Source of the DNA: Deltaproteobacteria bacterium
GTDB taxonomy: Bacteria; Desulfobacterota; Dissulfuribacteria; Dissulfuribacterales; JALVPX01
Reading direction: 5' to 3'
NCBI GenBank assembly: GCA_027031565.1
Contig: JALVPX010000044.1
Location: forward strand, 1 to 6,729
Length of the DNA stretch: 6,729 nucleotides
Part shown: positions 1 through 6,701 of the stretch, piece after piece
Layout: each line of letters begins with the position of its first letter
Numbering within the stretch: position 1 is the stretch's first letter
Notes under the pieces: generated by a model
Database searches by the model: none
Seen by the model: only the letters and a program-made list of their open reading frames with translations
Told to the model about the DNA's origin: nothing
Program-made: the position numbers and the translations under genes

Positions 1-2
1 AC

Positions 3-56
3 TGGGTCTGCCCGAAATGCGGAGCAGAAAAGGAACACTTTTATCCGGCAGATTAG
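3..56 (+). CDS. Rubredoxin or rubredoxin-domain protein, C-terminal end only (partial)
   Basis: The first frame of the window reads WVCPKCGAEKEHFYPAD and then TAG at 54-56; the start lies left of the window. Trp-x-Cys-Pro-x-Cys-Gly-Ala followed by Lys and Phe is the second iron-binding knuckle of rubredoxins, in which two such Cys-x-x-Cys pairs hold one Fe. Only the second pair (codons at 9-11 and 18-20) is visible. The peptide ends soon after the Phe, as small cytoplasmic rubredoxins usually do. Rubredoxins carry single electrons, often in oxygen or peroxide detoxification in anaerobes. Because the N-terminus is missing, this could also be the tail of a larger protein such as a rubrerythrin or a flavoprotein fusion. 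The Trp just before the motif favours rubredoxin. It is separated from tig by a promoter, so it is probably a different transcription unit. Confidence 0.75.
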   Translation, partial: WVCPKCGAEKEHFYPAD

Positions 57-77
57 AAAGGGGCTGGCCCGCTTTTT
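57..77 (+). terminator. Weak terminator-like hairpin after the rubredoxin gene
   Basis: Just after the TAG stop, GGG (61-63) can pair with CCC (68-70) across a CTGG loop. The stem can be extended by G60-C72 and A57-59 with T73-75 if G71 is bulged. It is followed by only two more T residues (76-77). The position fits an intrinsic terminator for the rubredoxin gene, but the stem is imperfect and the T run short. Confidence 0.3.
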
Positions 78-264
78 AAAAACGAGTTCCTGCTGCCTTG
101 TTTGCACGTGGAATCACGGTTTGATTGCCCATTACAGGGCTGTCTGCCAAAGTGTATCAACCAGGAAACCTTGGGCAGAAACCGCCTTGTTTATTCCCAA
201 TCCATCGAAAAGGTGCGGATGTTCGATGTTCTTGGAAAAGAAATGTATCACGTAGCCTGCACCA
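57..264. other. Intergenic stretch with no supported gene
   Basis: Between the rubredoxin stop and the tig promoter I see no gene with a credible start. The + frame that follows the TAG stays open to TAA at 279-281, but it lacks an ATG before 219 and has no clear ribosome binding site. The nearest candidate is a TTG at 171 preceded by AGGA at 163-166. Small stems are possible: GCCC 127-130 with GGGC 137-140, and CTGCC 144-148 with GGCAG 175-179. None adds up to a tRNA or a known riboswitch that I recognise. Confidence 0.5.
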
Positions 265-293
265 TTGAATTGTTGAACTAAGTGCTTTATAAT
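265..293 (+). promoter_or_regulatory. Sigma70-type promoter of the tig-clpP-clpX operon
   Basis: TTGAAT at 265-270 (four of six matches to the -35 consensus) and a perfect TATAAT at 288-293 are separated by exactly 17 nt. Transcription would start near position 300, leaving a leader of about 38 nt before the tig ATG. This is the only strong promoter-like pair upstream of tig. I saw no CIRCE inverted repeat or sigma32-like elements, so basal housekeeping expression is the simplest reading. Confidence 0.75.
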
Positions 294-337
294 ATTCAAA
301 TTTTAGATAGGTTTGTTTTATTTGAAAGGGTCTTGAT

Positions 338-1672
338 ATGAAAGTAACAGTCGAGGACATCAGTCCTGTTCAGAAGAAGCTGTCTGTAGAAGTTCCCTCC
401 GACGTTGTCTCAAGGGAACTGGACCAGGCATATCAGCGCCTCAAAAGGCAGGTGAAGGTAAAGGGCTTTCGAAAAGGAAAGGTCCCCATCTCCGTCTTGG
501 AGCGGATGTATTCAAAAGAGGTGGAGGGCGAGGTTCTGGAAAAGCTGATCCAGGAAACGTTGCCTGATGCAATCAAAGAGGCGGATGTGATAATGGTGAT
601 TGAGCCCGTACTCGATTCTGCCGGTCAAATAAAAAAGAATGATCCGTTCAATTACTCGGTTTTGCTCGATATATGGCCTGAATTTGAACTGCCTGAATAC
701 AAGGGGCTTGAGGTAGTCAAGCCTGAAGTGGAGGTAAAGGAAGAAGAGGTGGAAGAGCAGGTAGAGGCCCTTAGGCGCCACTACGGCAGCATCGATGCAG
801 TGGCCGAGGAGAGGCCGGTGGAAAAGGGCGACATCGTGGTAATAGACTACGTTGGAAAGATAGACGGCCAGGAAGTGGAGGGCCTGAGGGAAGAGAATTA
901 CTATCTCGAGGTTGGAGCAGGTTATTTCAATAAGGATTTCGAAGAAGGCCTTGTAGGTATGGAGCGGGGTGAACAACGGGAAATAGAGGTGACATACCCG
1001 GATGAAGCCATAAACGAGAAGTTTGCGGGTAAGACGGTGACCTACGAAGTAACATTAAAGGATATAAAAGAGCGTTCCCTGCCTGAACTGGATGAAAAGT
1101 TTGTTGAGGGCATAGGCATTGGCCTCAAGACGGTCGAAGAGCTCAAACAGCGGCTCAGGGACGAGATAAGGAAGGAAAAAGAAGAGGCCGTGGAGAGGAT
1201 GGTGCGCCAGCAGATTCTGGACCAGCTTCGTGAAGGCGTCGATTTTCCGATCCCTGAAAGATTGGTCGAAAACAAACTCAATCAGATGCTTGACAATGTT
1301 GCAGGCCACTTGCAGGAACGCGGGATGGACTATGAGCGCGCTGGCATATCTGAGGAAAAGCTCAAGGAAAAGATGTACGATGACGCAGTTCAGCAGGTGA
1401 AGACAGAGATCATTTTGGATAGAATTGCCGAAAAGGAAGGTATCAATGTACCTGAAAACGAGATAAAAGAATATCTTGATTCCCAGGCAGGGTACCCAGG
1501 CGTGGACAGGGAGCAGCTTCAGTCAGCAATATTTGCCCATATTCTGCCTAAGCTCAGGGCAAAAAAGACACTGGATTTTCTGGTGGAAAATGCCCATATT
1601 AAGTTGCCAGAAGAGGAAGAATCTGCTGAAGAGGCAGAAAAAACTAGTAAAAAAAGTGTAACGGAGGAATAA
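338..1672 (+). CDS. tig: Trigger factor, ribosome-associated chaperone and peptidyl-prolyl isomerase
   Basis: This 444-residue protein has the three-part layout of trigger factor and a normal family length (E. coli is about 430). Residues 1 to about 112 form the ribosome-binding domain, with the signature GFRKGKVP at 43-50 that docks on ribosomal protein L23 at the exit tunnel. Residues about 160-245 are the FKBP-like prolyl isomerase domain (GDIVVIDYVG through FAGKTVTYEVTLKDI). The rest is the helical chaperone domain that cradles nascent chains, ending in an acidic and Lys-rich tail. The ATG at 338 is preceded by GAAAGGG (324-330) with 7 nt spacing, and the N-terminus MKVTVEDISPVQKKL matches the family, so the start is firm. 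It is the first gene of the operon; clpP begins 5 nt after its stop. Trigger factor works in the cytoplasm on proteins emerging from the ribosome. Confidence 0.97.
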   Translation: MKVTVEDISPVQKKLSVEVPSDVVSRELDQAYQRLKRQVKVKGFRKGKVPISVLERMYSKEVEGEVLEKLIQETLPDAIKEADVIMVIEPVLDSAGQIKKNDPFNYSVLLDIWPEFELPEYKGLEVVKPEVEVKEEEVEEQVEALRRHYGSIDAVAEERPVEKGDIVVIDYVGKIDGQEVEGLREENYYLEVGAGYFNKDFEEGLVGMERGEQREIEVTYPDEAINEKFAGKTVTYEVTLKDIKERSLPELDEKFVEGIGIGLKTVEELKQRLRDEIRKEKEEAVERMVRQQILDQLREGVDFPIPERLVENKLNQMLDNVAGHLQERGMDYERAGISEEKLKEKMYDDAVQQVKTEIILDRIAEKEGINVPENEIKEYLDSQAGYPGVDREQLQSAIFAHILPKLRAKKTLDFLVENAHIKLPEEEESAEEAEKTSKKSVTEE

Positions 1673-1677
1673 TTTAG

Positions 1678-2280
1678 ATGCCGTTAATTCCCATAGTAAT
1701 CGAACAAAGCCCAAGGGGTGAAAGGGCTTATGATATATATTCACGCCTTTTAAAGGAAAGAATCGTCTTTTTGGGCGGTCCTGTAAATGATGAAGTTGCA
1801 AATCTCATTATTGCGCAGCTTCTATTCCTTGAGGCAGAAGATCCGAAAAGGGATATAACACTATATATCAACTCCCCAGGCGGGGTGGTGACGGCAGGCC
1901 TGGCCATATATGACACAATGCAATACATAAAGCCCGACGTGGGCACATTGTGCCTGGGGCAGGCGGCCAGCATGGGCGCACTGCTGCTGGCAGCAGGCGC
2001 AAAAGGCAAGAGGTACACCTTGCCCAATTCGAGGATATTGATACATCAGCCCATGGGCGGGTTTCAGGGGCAGGCCACCGACATCGACATCCACGCCAAG
2101 GAGATCCTGCGGCTGAGATCAGCCCTCAACGACATCATGTCCAAACACACGGGGCAGCCCTTGAAAAGGATCCAGGAAGACACGGAAAGGGACTTTTTCA
2201 TGGGCGGACAAGAGGCCAAGGAATATGGATTGGTGGATGAAGTCATAACTGAACGTCAGGAGGAAGGTCTAAATGGCTAA
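1678..2280 (+). CDS. clpP: ATP-dependent Clp protease proteolytic subunit ClpP
   Basis: This 200-residue serine peptidase (family S14) has its full catalytic triad: Ser98 in GQAASMGA, His123 in ILIHQPMGG, and Asp172 in TERDFFMGG. The INSPGG segment at 64-69 and the Gly-rich handle region are typical. Fourteen ClpP subunits form a barrel that degrades chains fed in by ClpX. The sequence starts MPLIPIVIEQS, almost at the mature N-terminus of the E. coli enzyme, so there is essentially no propeptide to remove. The Shine-Dalgarno GGAGG (1663-1667) lies inside the last codons of tig, 10 nt before the ATG, which suggests translational linkage with tig. Its stop overlaps the clpX start. Length and residues give no sign of an inactive paralogue. 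Confidence 0.98.
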   Translation: MPLIPIVIEQSPRGERAYDIYSRLLKERIVFLGGPVNDEVANLIIAQLLFLEAEDPKRDITLYINSPGGVVTAGLAIYDTMQYIKPDVGTLCLGQAASMGALLLAAGAKGKRYTLPNSRILIHQPMGGFQGQATDIDIHAKEILRLRSALNDIMSKHTGQPLKRIQEDTERDFFMGGQEAKEYGLVDEVITERQEEGLNG

Positions 2281-3541
2281 GAAGACCGACTTCGAAAATG
2301 TAGGCAATCTCCGCTGTTCCTTTTGCGGAAAGGGACAGGAAGAGGTGAAAAAGCTGATTGCAGGCCCCAATGTGTTCATATGCGATGAATGCATTGAGCT
2401 TTGTAACGACATCATAGCAGAAGAATATGATAACGAAGAGGGCGCTGCAGCTGGCGGAAAGTCCATACTGAGGCCGTCTGAGATTAAGGCCTTGCTGGAC
2501 AACTACGTAATCGGGCAGGAATCGGCAAAAAAGATCCTCTCGGTTGCAGTGCACAACCATTACAAGAGAATAGATTCGTCTGTGGATTTAGAGGATGTTG
2601 AGCTCCAAAAAAGCAACATAATTCTGATAGGCCCTACAGGCAGCGGCAAGACGCTCCTGGCCCAAACGCTTGCAAAGGTGCTCAACGTGCCTTTTACCAT
2701 AGCCGATGCCACCACCCTCACGGAGGCAGGCTATGTGGGTGAAGACGTGGAGAACATCATCCTGAACCTGCTGCAGGCAGCAGATTATGACGTCGAGCTG
2801 GCCAGCAGGGGAATAGTATATATAGACGAAATCGACAAGATTGCCAGGAAGACAGACAGCCCTTCCATAACGAGGGATGTTTCAGGTGAAGGAGTGCAGC
2901 AGGCACTTCTCAAGATCATGGAAGGCACCCTGGCCAATGTTCCACCCAAGGGTGGAAGGAAGCACCCGCAGCAGGATTTCGTCAAGATAGACACCACCAA
3001 TATCTTGTTCATTTGCGGTGGGGCATTTGTCGGCCTTGATGAGATAATCAAGGCTAGGCTTGGCAAGTCATCCATTGGTTTTGGTGCAGATGTCCATGGT
3101 GCAAGGGATTTGCCGCTGGGAGAGGTCCTTAAAAGGATTCAGCCAGAGGACTTGATCAAGTTCGGTCTTATACCCGAGTTCGTTGGCAGGATTCCAGTGG
3201 TGGCCACCCTTGAGGAGCTGGATGAGCAGGCGCTTATCAAGATATTGAAGGAGCCCAAAAACGCCCTTATCAAGCAGTTTCAGAAGCTCTTTGCAATGGA
3301 TGGAATAGACCTGCATTTTACAGACGGCGCAATCGAATCCATTGCCAAAGAGGCCCTTAAACGCAAGACAGGCGCCAGGGGGCTTCGGGCCATCATGGAG
3401 CAGGCCATGCTCAACGTCATGTATGAGCTTCCTTCAAAGGAAGGCGTAAAAGAGTGCGTGGTAAGCGAAGAGGTCATCCTGAACGGCGCCGAGCCTATAC
3501 TTCTTTATGAACAAGAGGAGAAAAAGGCCCAGGCGTCATAG
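2273..3541 (+). CDS. clpX: ATP-dependent Clp protease ATP-binding subunit ClpX
   Basis: This 422-residue AAA+ unfoldase has every ClpX hallmark. The zinc-binding domain uses Cys15, Cys18, Cys37 and Cys40. Walker A GPTGSGKT is at 120-127 and the substrate-gripping pore loop GYVG at 153-156. Walker B VYIDE is at 182-186, the RKH loop at 229-231, the IGF loop that docks on ClpP at 268-270, the Arg finger at Arg306, and the sensor-2 Arg369 in GARGLR. The hexamer recognises tagged or damaged proteins (for example ssrA-tagged ones), unfolds them and threads them into ClpP in the cytoplasm. AGGAGG at 2258-2263 lies 9 nt before the ATG, and the gene overlaps the last 8 nt of clpP in another frame, a layout that couples translation of the two partners. 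The C-terminal EEKKAQAS tail is ordinary. Confidence 0.98.
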   Translation: MAKKTDFENVGNLRCSFCGKGQEEVKKLIAGPNVFICDECIELCNDIIAEEYDNEEGAAAGGKSILRPSEIKALLDNYVIGQESAKKILSVAVHNHYKRIDSSVDLEDVELQKSNIILIGPTGSGKTLLAQTLAKVLNVPFTIADATTLTEAGYVGEDVENIILNLLQAADYDVELASRGIVYIDEIDKIARKTDSPSITRDVSGEGVQQALLKIMEGTLANVPPKGGRKHPQQDFVKIDTTNILFICGGAFVGLDEIIKARLGKSSIGFGADVHGARDLPLGEVLKRIQPEDLIKFGLIPEFVGRIPVVATLEELDEQALIKILKEPKNALIKQFQKLFAMDGIDLHFTDGAIESIAKEALKRKTGARGLRAIMEQAMLNVMYELPSKEGVKECVVSEEVILNGAEPILLYEQEEKKAQAS

Positions 3542-3550
3542 GCAGGAGAC

Positions 3551-3579
3551 TTGTCATGTCCTTTTCAAATGAACATAGT
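3551..3579 (+). promoter_or_regulatory. Possible internal promoter for lon
   Basis: TTGTCA at 3551-3556 (five of six -35 matches) and CATAGT at 3574-3579 (four of six -10 matches) are 17 nt apart. Transcription would start near 3586, giving lon its own message. The pair overlaps the start of the small leader ORF, so a transcript from here could not encode that peptide. No sigma32-like heat-shock element was seen. The weak -10 keeps this tentative. Confidence 0.35.
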
Positions 3580-3624
3580 ACATACAAAAGGATCAAAAAA
3601 CGATATGGGCCGGCGGGCCCTTAA
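3556..3624 (+). CDS. Putative 22-residue leader peptide upstream of lon
   Basis: An ATG at 3556 is preceded by AGGAG (3544-3548) with 7 nt spacing, as good a ribosome binding site as those of the neighbouring genes. The frame runs 22 codons to TAA at 3622-3624. The peptide begins MSFSNEHSTY and ends KRIKKRYGPAGP: a strongly basic run followed by Gly-Pro-Ala-Gly-Pro immediately before the stop. Proline at the last codon slows termination in known cases such as TnaC, and the SecM arrest sequence also ends in an Ala-Gly-Pro motif. The ORF stops 15 nt before the lon ATG and a GC-rich hairpin lies over its last codons. This layout resembles leader ORFs that control the next gene, but I do not recognise this peptide, and a chance ORF is quite possible. 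Confidence 0.35.
   Translation: MSFSNEHSTYKRIKKRYGPAGP
3607..3620 (+). promoter_or_regulatory. GC-rich hairpin in the lon leader
   Basis: GGGCC (3607-3611) pairs perfectly with GGCCC (3616-3620) around a GGCG loop. No T run follows (next bases TTAAAGAC), so it is not a normal intrinsic terminator. It ends 10 nt before the lon Shine-Dalgarno AAGG (3631-3634). CCTT at 3619-3622 could instead pair with that AAGG, so the hairpin and a structure hiding the ribosome binding site exclude each other. It could modulate lon translation or mark the 3' end of a processed tig-clpP-clpX message. Confidence 0.45.
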
Positions 3625-3639
3625 AGACGCAAGGAAAAT

Positions 3640-6060
3640 ATGAGTAACAGTGAAAAAAATGTAGAAGTTCCTTTATTGCCACTTAGAGACATCGTCTTAT
3701 TTCCACACATGGTCGCCCCCTTGTTTGTTGGGCGTGAAAAGTCGGTCAAGGCCATAGAAGAGGCCATGGCCAACAAACAGGACATACTGCTTGCAGCCCA
3801 GCGGGATGCCAAGATAGATGATCCTGCAGAAAAAGATATCCACAAAATTGGAACCCTGGGCACCATATTGCAGCTCCTGCGCCTGCCGGACGGCACGGTG
3901 AAGGTCTTGATCGAGGGCAAGCAGAGGGCAAGGATTCTCTCTTACGCGCCATCCAGAAATTATTTTATTGTGGAGGCACAACCCCTTGAGGATAAAGAGG
4001 TGGTTGGGCCACAGTCCGAGGCGCTGATCAGGCTCACTGTTGAGGCCTTTGAAGAATATGTGAAAATCAACAAGAAGATTCCTCCTGAAGTGGCCTTGTC
4101 CATTTCTTCTATCACCGATCCCTCCAGGCTTGCAGATAGCATCGCCGCCCACGTTCCGTTGAAGGTGCCGGACAAGCAGGCCTTGCTCGAGGAAGCAGAT
4201 CCCGAAAAACGGCTTGAAAAGCTCTATGCCTTGATGCGCACAGAAACCAACATTGCACAGGTAGAGCAGCGGATCAAAGAGCGCGTTAAAAAGCAGATGG
4301 AAAAGAATCAGCGGGATTACTACCTGAACGAGCAGATAAGGGCCATCCAGAAGGAGATGGGCCAGAAGGAGGATCCGCAGAGCGATCTCAAGGAGCTGGA
4401 AAAGCGCATAAAGCGCAAGAAACTTTCAAAACAGGCGGCCCAAAGGGTGCGGCAGGAGTTCAAGAAGCTGAAGATGATGGCCCCGATGTCTGCCGAGGCC
4501 ACAGTGGTTCGCAACTATATCGACTGGATCTTGTCTTTGCCTTGGTATGAAAAAACCAAGGACAAGCATGATATAGTTGAGGCAGAGCGCATCTTAAACG
4601 AAGATCATTACGGTCTTGAAAAGCCGAAGGAAAGGATACTCGAATACCTGGCGGTTCAGAGCCTGGTGAAGAAGATGAAGGGGCCGATTCTGTGCCTGGT
4701 TGGGCCTCCAGGCGTGGGAAAGACCTCCCTTGCCAAGTCGGTTGCCAGGGCACTTGGGCGCAATTTTGTCCGCCTTTCCCTTGGCGGCGTACGCGACGAG
4801 GCGGAGATAAGGGGCCACAGGCGCACTTATATCGGCTCTATGCCTGGAAAGATCATCCAGTCACTTAAAAAGGCAAAATCCAACAACCCGGTATTCTGCC
4901 TGGATGAGGTGGACAAGATGAGCACCGACTTCAGGGGGGACCCAGCGGCTGCATTGCTGGAAGTCCTAGATCCGGAGCAGAATTATGCCTTCAATGATCA
5001 TTATCTGGACCTTGACTATGATCTGTCCGAGGTGATGTTCATCACCACGGCCAATACCTTGCACACCATTCCTCTGCCTCTGCAGGACAGAATGGAGATA
5101 ATTGAGCTTCCCGGATACACGGAAGAAGAAAAACTCGAGATCGCCAAGGGCTTCTTGCTGCCACGTCAGCTTGAGGCACATGGTTTGACCAAAGAAAGGC
5201 TTCAGATTAGCGACAGCGCGATACTCGAGATCATCAGGTCCTATACCAGGGAAGCAGGCGTAAGAAACCTTGAACGGTGCCTTGCCTCCATTTGTAGAAA
5301 GGCTGCGCGGGAAATCGTGAAATCCAAGGATGATGCACGCACTATCAAGGTGAACAGGGCAAGCCTCAAAAAATATCTGGGCGTTCCCCGTTACCGCCAG
5401 AGCAAGGCTGAAAAGATGGAACAGATTGGTGTTGCAACAGGCCTTGCCTGGACGGAGACTGGCGGATCATTACTCCAGATTGAGGCTGCGATCATGCCTG
5501 GAAAAGGAAAACTAACGATCACCGGGAAACTGGGTGAGGTAATGCAGGAATCTGCCCAGGCGGCCTTGAGTTATGTGCGTTCACGGGCGCATCAGTTCGG
5601 CCTTCCGTGGAATTTCTACCAGAAGGTGGACATACATGTGCACGTGCCCGAGGGGGCCATACCAAAGGATGGGCCCTCAGCCGGCATTACCATGGCCACT
5701 GCCATAGTGTCTGCGTTGCTCAAGATTCCTGTAAGGCATGACGTGGCCATGACAGGAGAGATCACCTTGCGCGGCAGGGTGATTCCCATAGGCGGCCTTA
5801 AAGAGAAGCTGCTGGCTGCCAGAAGGGCTGGTGTGAAAAAGGTGCTCATTCCTGGCGAGAACGAGCGCAACTTGAAAGAGGTGCCGTCCAAGATCACCAA
5901 GTCCTTGGATATAGTCATGGTTGATCACATGGATGACGTGCTCAAAGAGGCCATGGCCATGGAAAAGCCGGAAAGCTTATTGGCAGACGTTTCACCGGCT
6001 GAAAGCCCTGACTGGTTCCGGAGGGAAGAGGAGCCAGCAGACGTGCCTGCGGCACATTAA
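3640..6060 (+). CDS. lon: ATP-dependent Lon protease (LonA type)
   Basis: This is an 806-residue LonA protease, slightly longer than E. coli Lon (784). The N-terminal substrate-binding domain starts VPLLPLRDIVLFP (about 10-205). A helical, charged coiled-coil linker follows (about 205-300). In the AAA+ module, Walker A GPPGVGKT is at 355-362, the pore-loop segment TYIGSMPG is around Tyr397, and Walker B VFCLDE is at 418-423. The protease domain carries the Ser-Lys dyad: Ser680 in KDGPSAG and Lys723 in GGLKEK, 43 residues apart as in E. coli. The hexamer degrades misfolded and short-lived regulatory proteins in the cytoplasm. The ATG at 3640 follows AAGGA (3631-3635), and the N-terminus fits the family. 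The tail after about residue 780 is acidic, Pro-rich and probably disordered. It is last in the operon, 98 nt after clpX, and ends just before a strong terminator. Confidence 0.98.
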   Translation: MSNSEKNVEVPLLPLRDIVLFPHMVAPLFVGREKSVKAIEEAMANKQDILLAAQRDAKIDDPAEKDIHKIGTLGTILQLLRLPDGTVKVLIEGKQRARILSYAPSRNYFIVEAQPLEDKEVVGPQSEALIRLTVEAFEEYVKINKKIPPEVALSISSITDPSRLADSIAAHVPLKVPDKQALLEEADPEKRLEKLYALMRTETNIAQVEQRIKERVKKQMEKNQRDYYLNEQIRAIQKEMGQKEDPQSDLKELEKRIKRKKLSKQAAQRVRQEFKKLKMMAPMSAEATVVRNYIDWILSLPWYEKTKDKHDIVEAERILNEDHYGLEKPKERILEYLAVQSLVKKMKGPILCLVGPPGVGKTSLAKSVARALGRNFVRLSLGGVRDEAEIRGHRRTYIGSMPGKIIQSLKKAKSNNPVFCLDEVDKMSTDFRGDPAAALLEVLDPEQNYAFNDHYLDLDYDLSEVMFITTANTLHTIPLPLQDRMEIIELPGYTEEEKLEIAKGFLLPRQLEAHGLTKERLQISDSAILEIIRSYTREAGVRNLERCLASICRKAAREIVKSKDDARTIKVNRASLKKYLGVPRYRQSKAEKMEQIGVATGLAWTETGGSLLQIEAAIMPGKGKLTITGKLGEVMQESAQAALSYVRSRAHQFGLPWNFYQKVDIHVHVPEGAIPKDGPSAGITMATAIVSALLKIPVRHDVAMTGEITLRGRVIPIGGLKEKLLAARRAGVKKVLIPGENERNLKEVPSKITKSLDIVMVDHMDDVLKEAMAMEKPESLLADVSPAESPDWFRREEEPADVPAAH

Positions 6061-6073
6061 AGATAGGCATTGG

Positions 6074-6104
6074 AAAAGCCGGCTCAAACGAGCCGGCTTT
6101 TTTT
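6074..6104 (+). terminator. Strong intrinsic terminator after lon, probably bidirectional
   Basis: AAAAGCCGGCTC (6074-6085) pairs perfectly with GAGCCGGCTTTT (6090-6101) around the loop AAAC, a 12-bp stem. Seven T residues (6098-6104) complete a textbook terminator 13 nt after the lon stop. Read on the - strand, the same hairpin begins at the stop codon of the convergent gene and carries four T residues, so it can serve both genes. Confidence 0.93.
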
Positions 6105-6663
6105 ATTCCTCAATAGGCGGCACCTTGCCGGGTTCCTGGAAGACCTGATCATCCCTGTAAGGCAGGGATTCCTTGATGTTCGATGGTATCTCACCATACT
6201 GAGCCTCAAATTCCTCCAGGTACCTCTTTCTTCCCCTTAAGAAGTCAGAAACCTTGCTTTTAAGGATCTCCTTGTCCGGGAACAGGGGGTAGGCATTCAT
6301 GAGATCGAGGTTGGCCCTGTCGCACTTGATCGGGAAGTAATACCCCAGAAAATCAGGATCAAAACTGAAACGAAGCTGCATCCTGCACAAGTCGTTATAT
6401 ATCGCCAGGGATTGGCGAAGCGTGACCTTGATCTCATCCTGGCCTATGGTTCCGGTGTTTGCCAGGTAACATTTGATGTGGTTGCGTTTTATGATGTCAT
6501 AAAAGATCATGGCGTGTTCAAGTTTGTTGCCGCACATGAACGGGTCGAGGAAGAAGACCCGCTTGAACTTTCCCGCTTCTTCAGGATTGCCGCCGGAACT
6601 TTCAATGGATTCCCCATAGATAAACTGCATGACCGCCTGCTCAGGCGTGAGCTTGTTTATGGC
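6103..6663 (-). pseudogene. C-terminal fragment of a PEPCK-like protein, probable 5'-truncated remnant
   Basis: The - strand is open for 186 codons from just after TGA (6664-6666) to TAA (6105-6103); the first ATG is at 6630-6628 and would give 175 residues. The fragment begins AINKLTPEQAV and contains CYLANTGTIGQ followed by IKVT. From memory this parallels the end of ATP-type phosphoenolpyruvate carboxykinases, where LTPEQ, a Phe/Gly-rich segment, YLVNTGWNG and a TRAII-like helix follow in the same order. The catalytic P-loop and metal-binding part should precede this and is absent; an AT-rich, promoter-like sequence lies there instead. No good Shine-Dalgarno precedes the ATG (only GGCGG, 3 nt away). 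I infer an N-terminally deleted remnant, though a frameshift further upstream or a short functional gene remains possible. An uncharacterised PEPCK-related family, perhaps DUF4914-like, is an alternative to true pckA. Confidence 0.55.
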
Positions 6664-6669
6664 TCATCT

Positions 6670-6701
6670 TTGACAATTGATAATAAAATATAATGTAAAA
6701 T
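6670..6701 (+). promoter_or_regulatory. Possible rightward promoter at the AT-rich right end
   Basis: A perfect TTGACA (6670-6675) and a perfect TATAAT (6689-6694) occur here, but the spacer is only 13 nt. TAAAAT at 6696-6701 is a second -10 candidate at 20 nt. Neither spacing is ideal. The sequence is AT-rich and untranslated in context, which fits an intergenic promoter for a gene to the right of the window. Confidence 0.3.

Noticed and set aside
54..56. TAG as a pyrrolysine codon extending the rubredoxin
   Set aside because: The rubredoxin ends at the normal place for the family, and nothing in the window suggests pyrrolysine machinery; kept only as a minor option in the finding on the open frame.
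57..264. tRNA or structured RNA gene upstream of tig
   Set aside because: The TTTGATT at 120-126 looked like a T-loop, but no matching 5-bp stem, anticodon arm or acceptor stem could be built around it.
157..360. 67-codon - strand ORF over the tig promoter
   Set aside because: It overlaps the promoter and the start of tig, and its translation has no family-like motif; it is best read as chance.
512..976. Long - strand ORF inside tig
   Set aside because: It is antisense to a clear trigger factor gene, and its composition reflects the complementary strand of that coding sequence.
3607..3624. Intrinsic terminator between clpX and lon
   Set aside because: The GC stem is not followed by a T run, so it lacks the second half of an intrinsic terminator.
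3697..4152. 151-codon - strand ORF inside lon
   Set aside because: It is a shadow of the lon coding frame; lon motifs on the + strand are unambiguous.
6664..6666. TGA as selenocysteine in the PEPCK-like gene
   Set aside because: The upstream in-frame translation turns AT-rich without family resemblance, so a truncation is a simpler explanation.
6412..6693. 93-codon + strand ORF opposite the PEPCK-like fragment
   Set aside because: The - strand frame shows recognisable motifs and runs longer; this ORF has no ribosome binding site and no motif.
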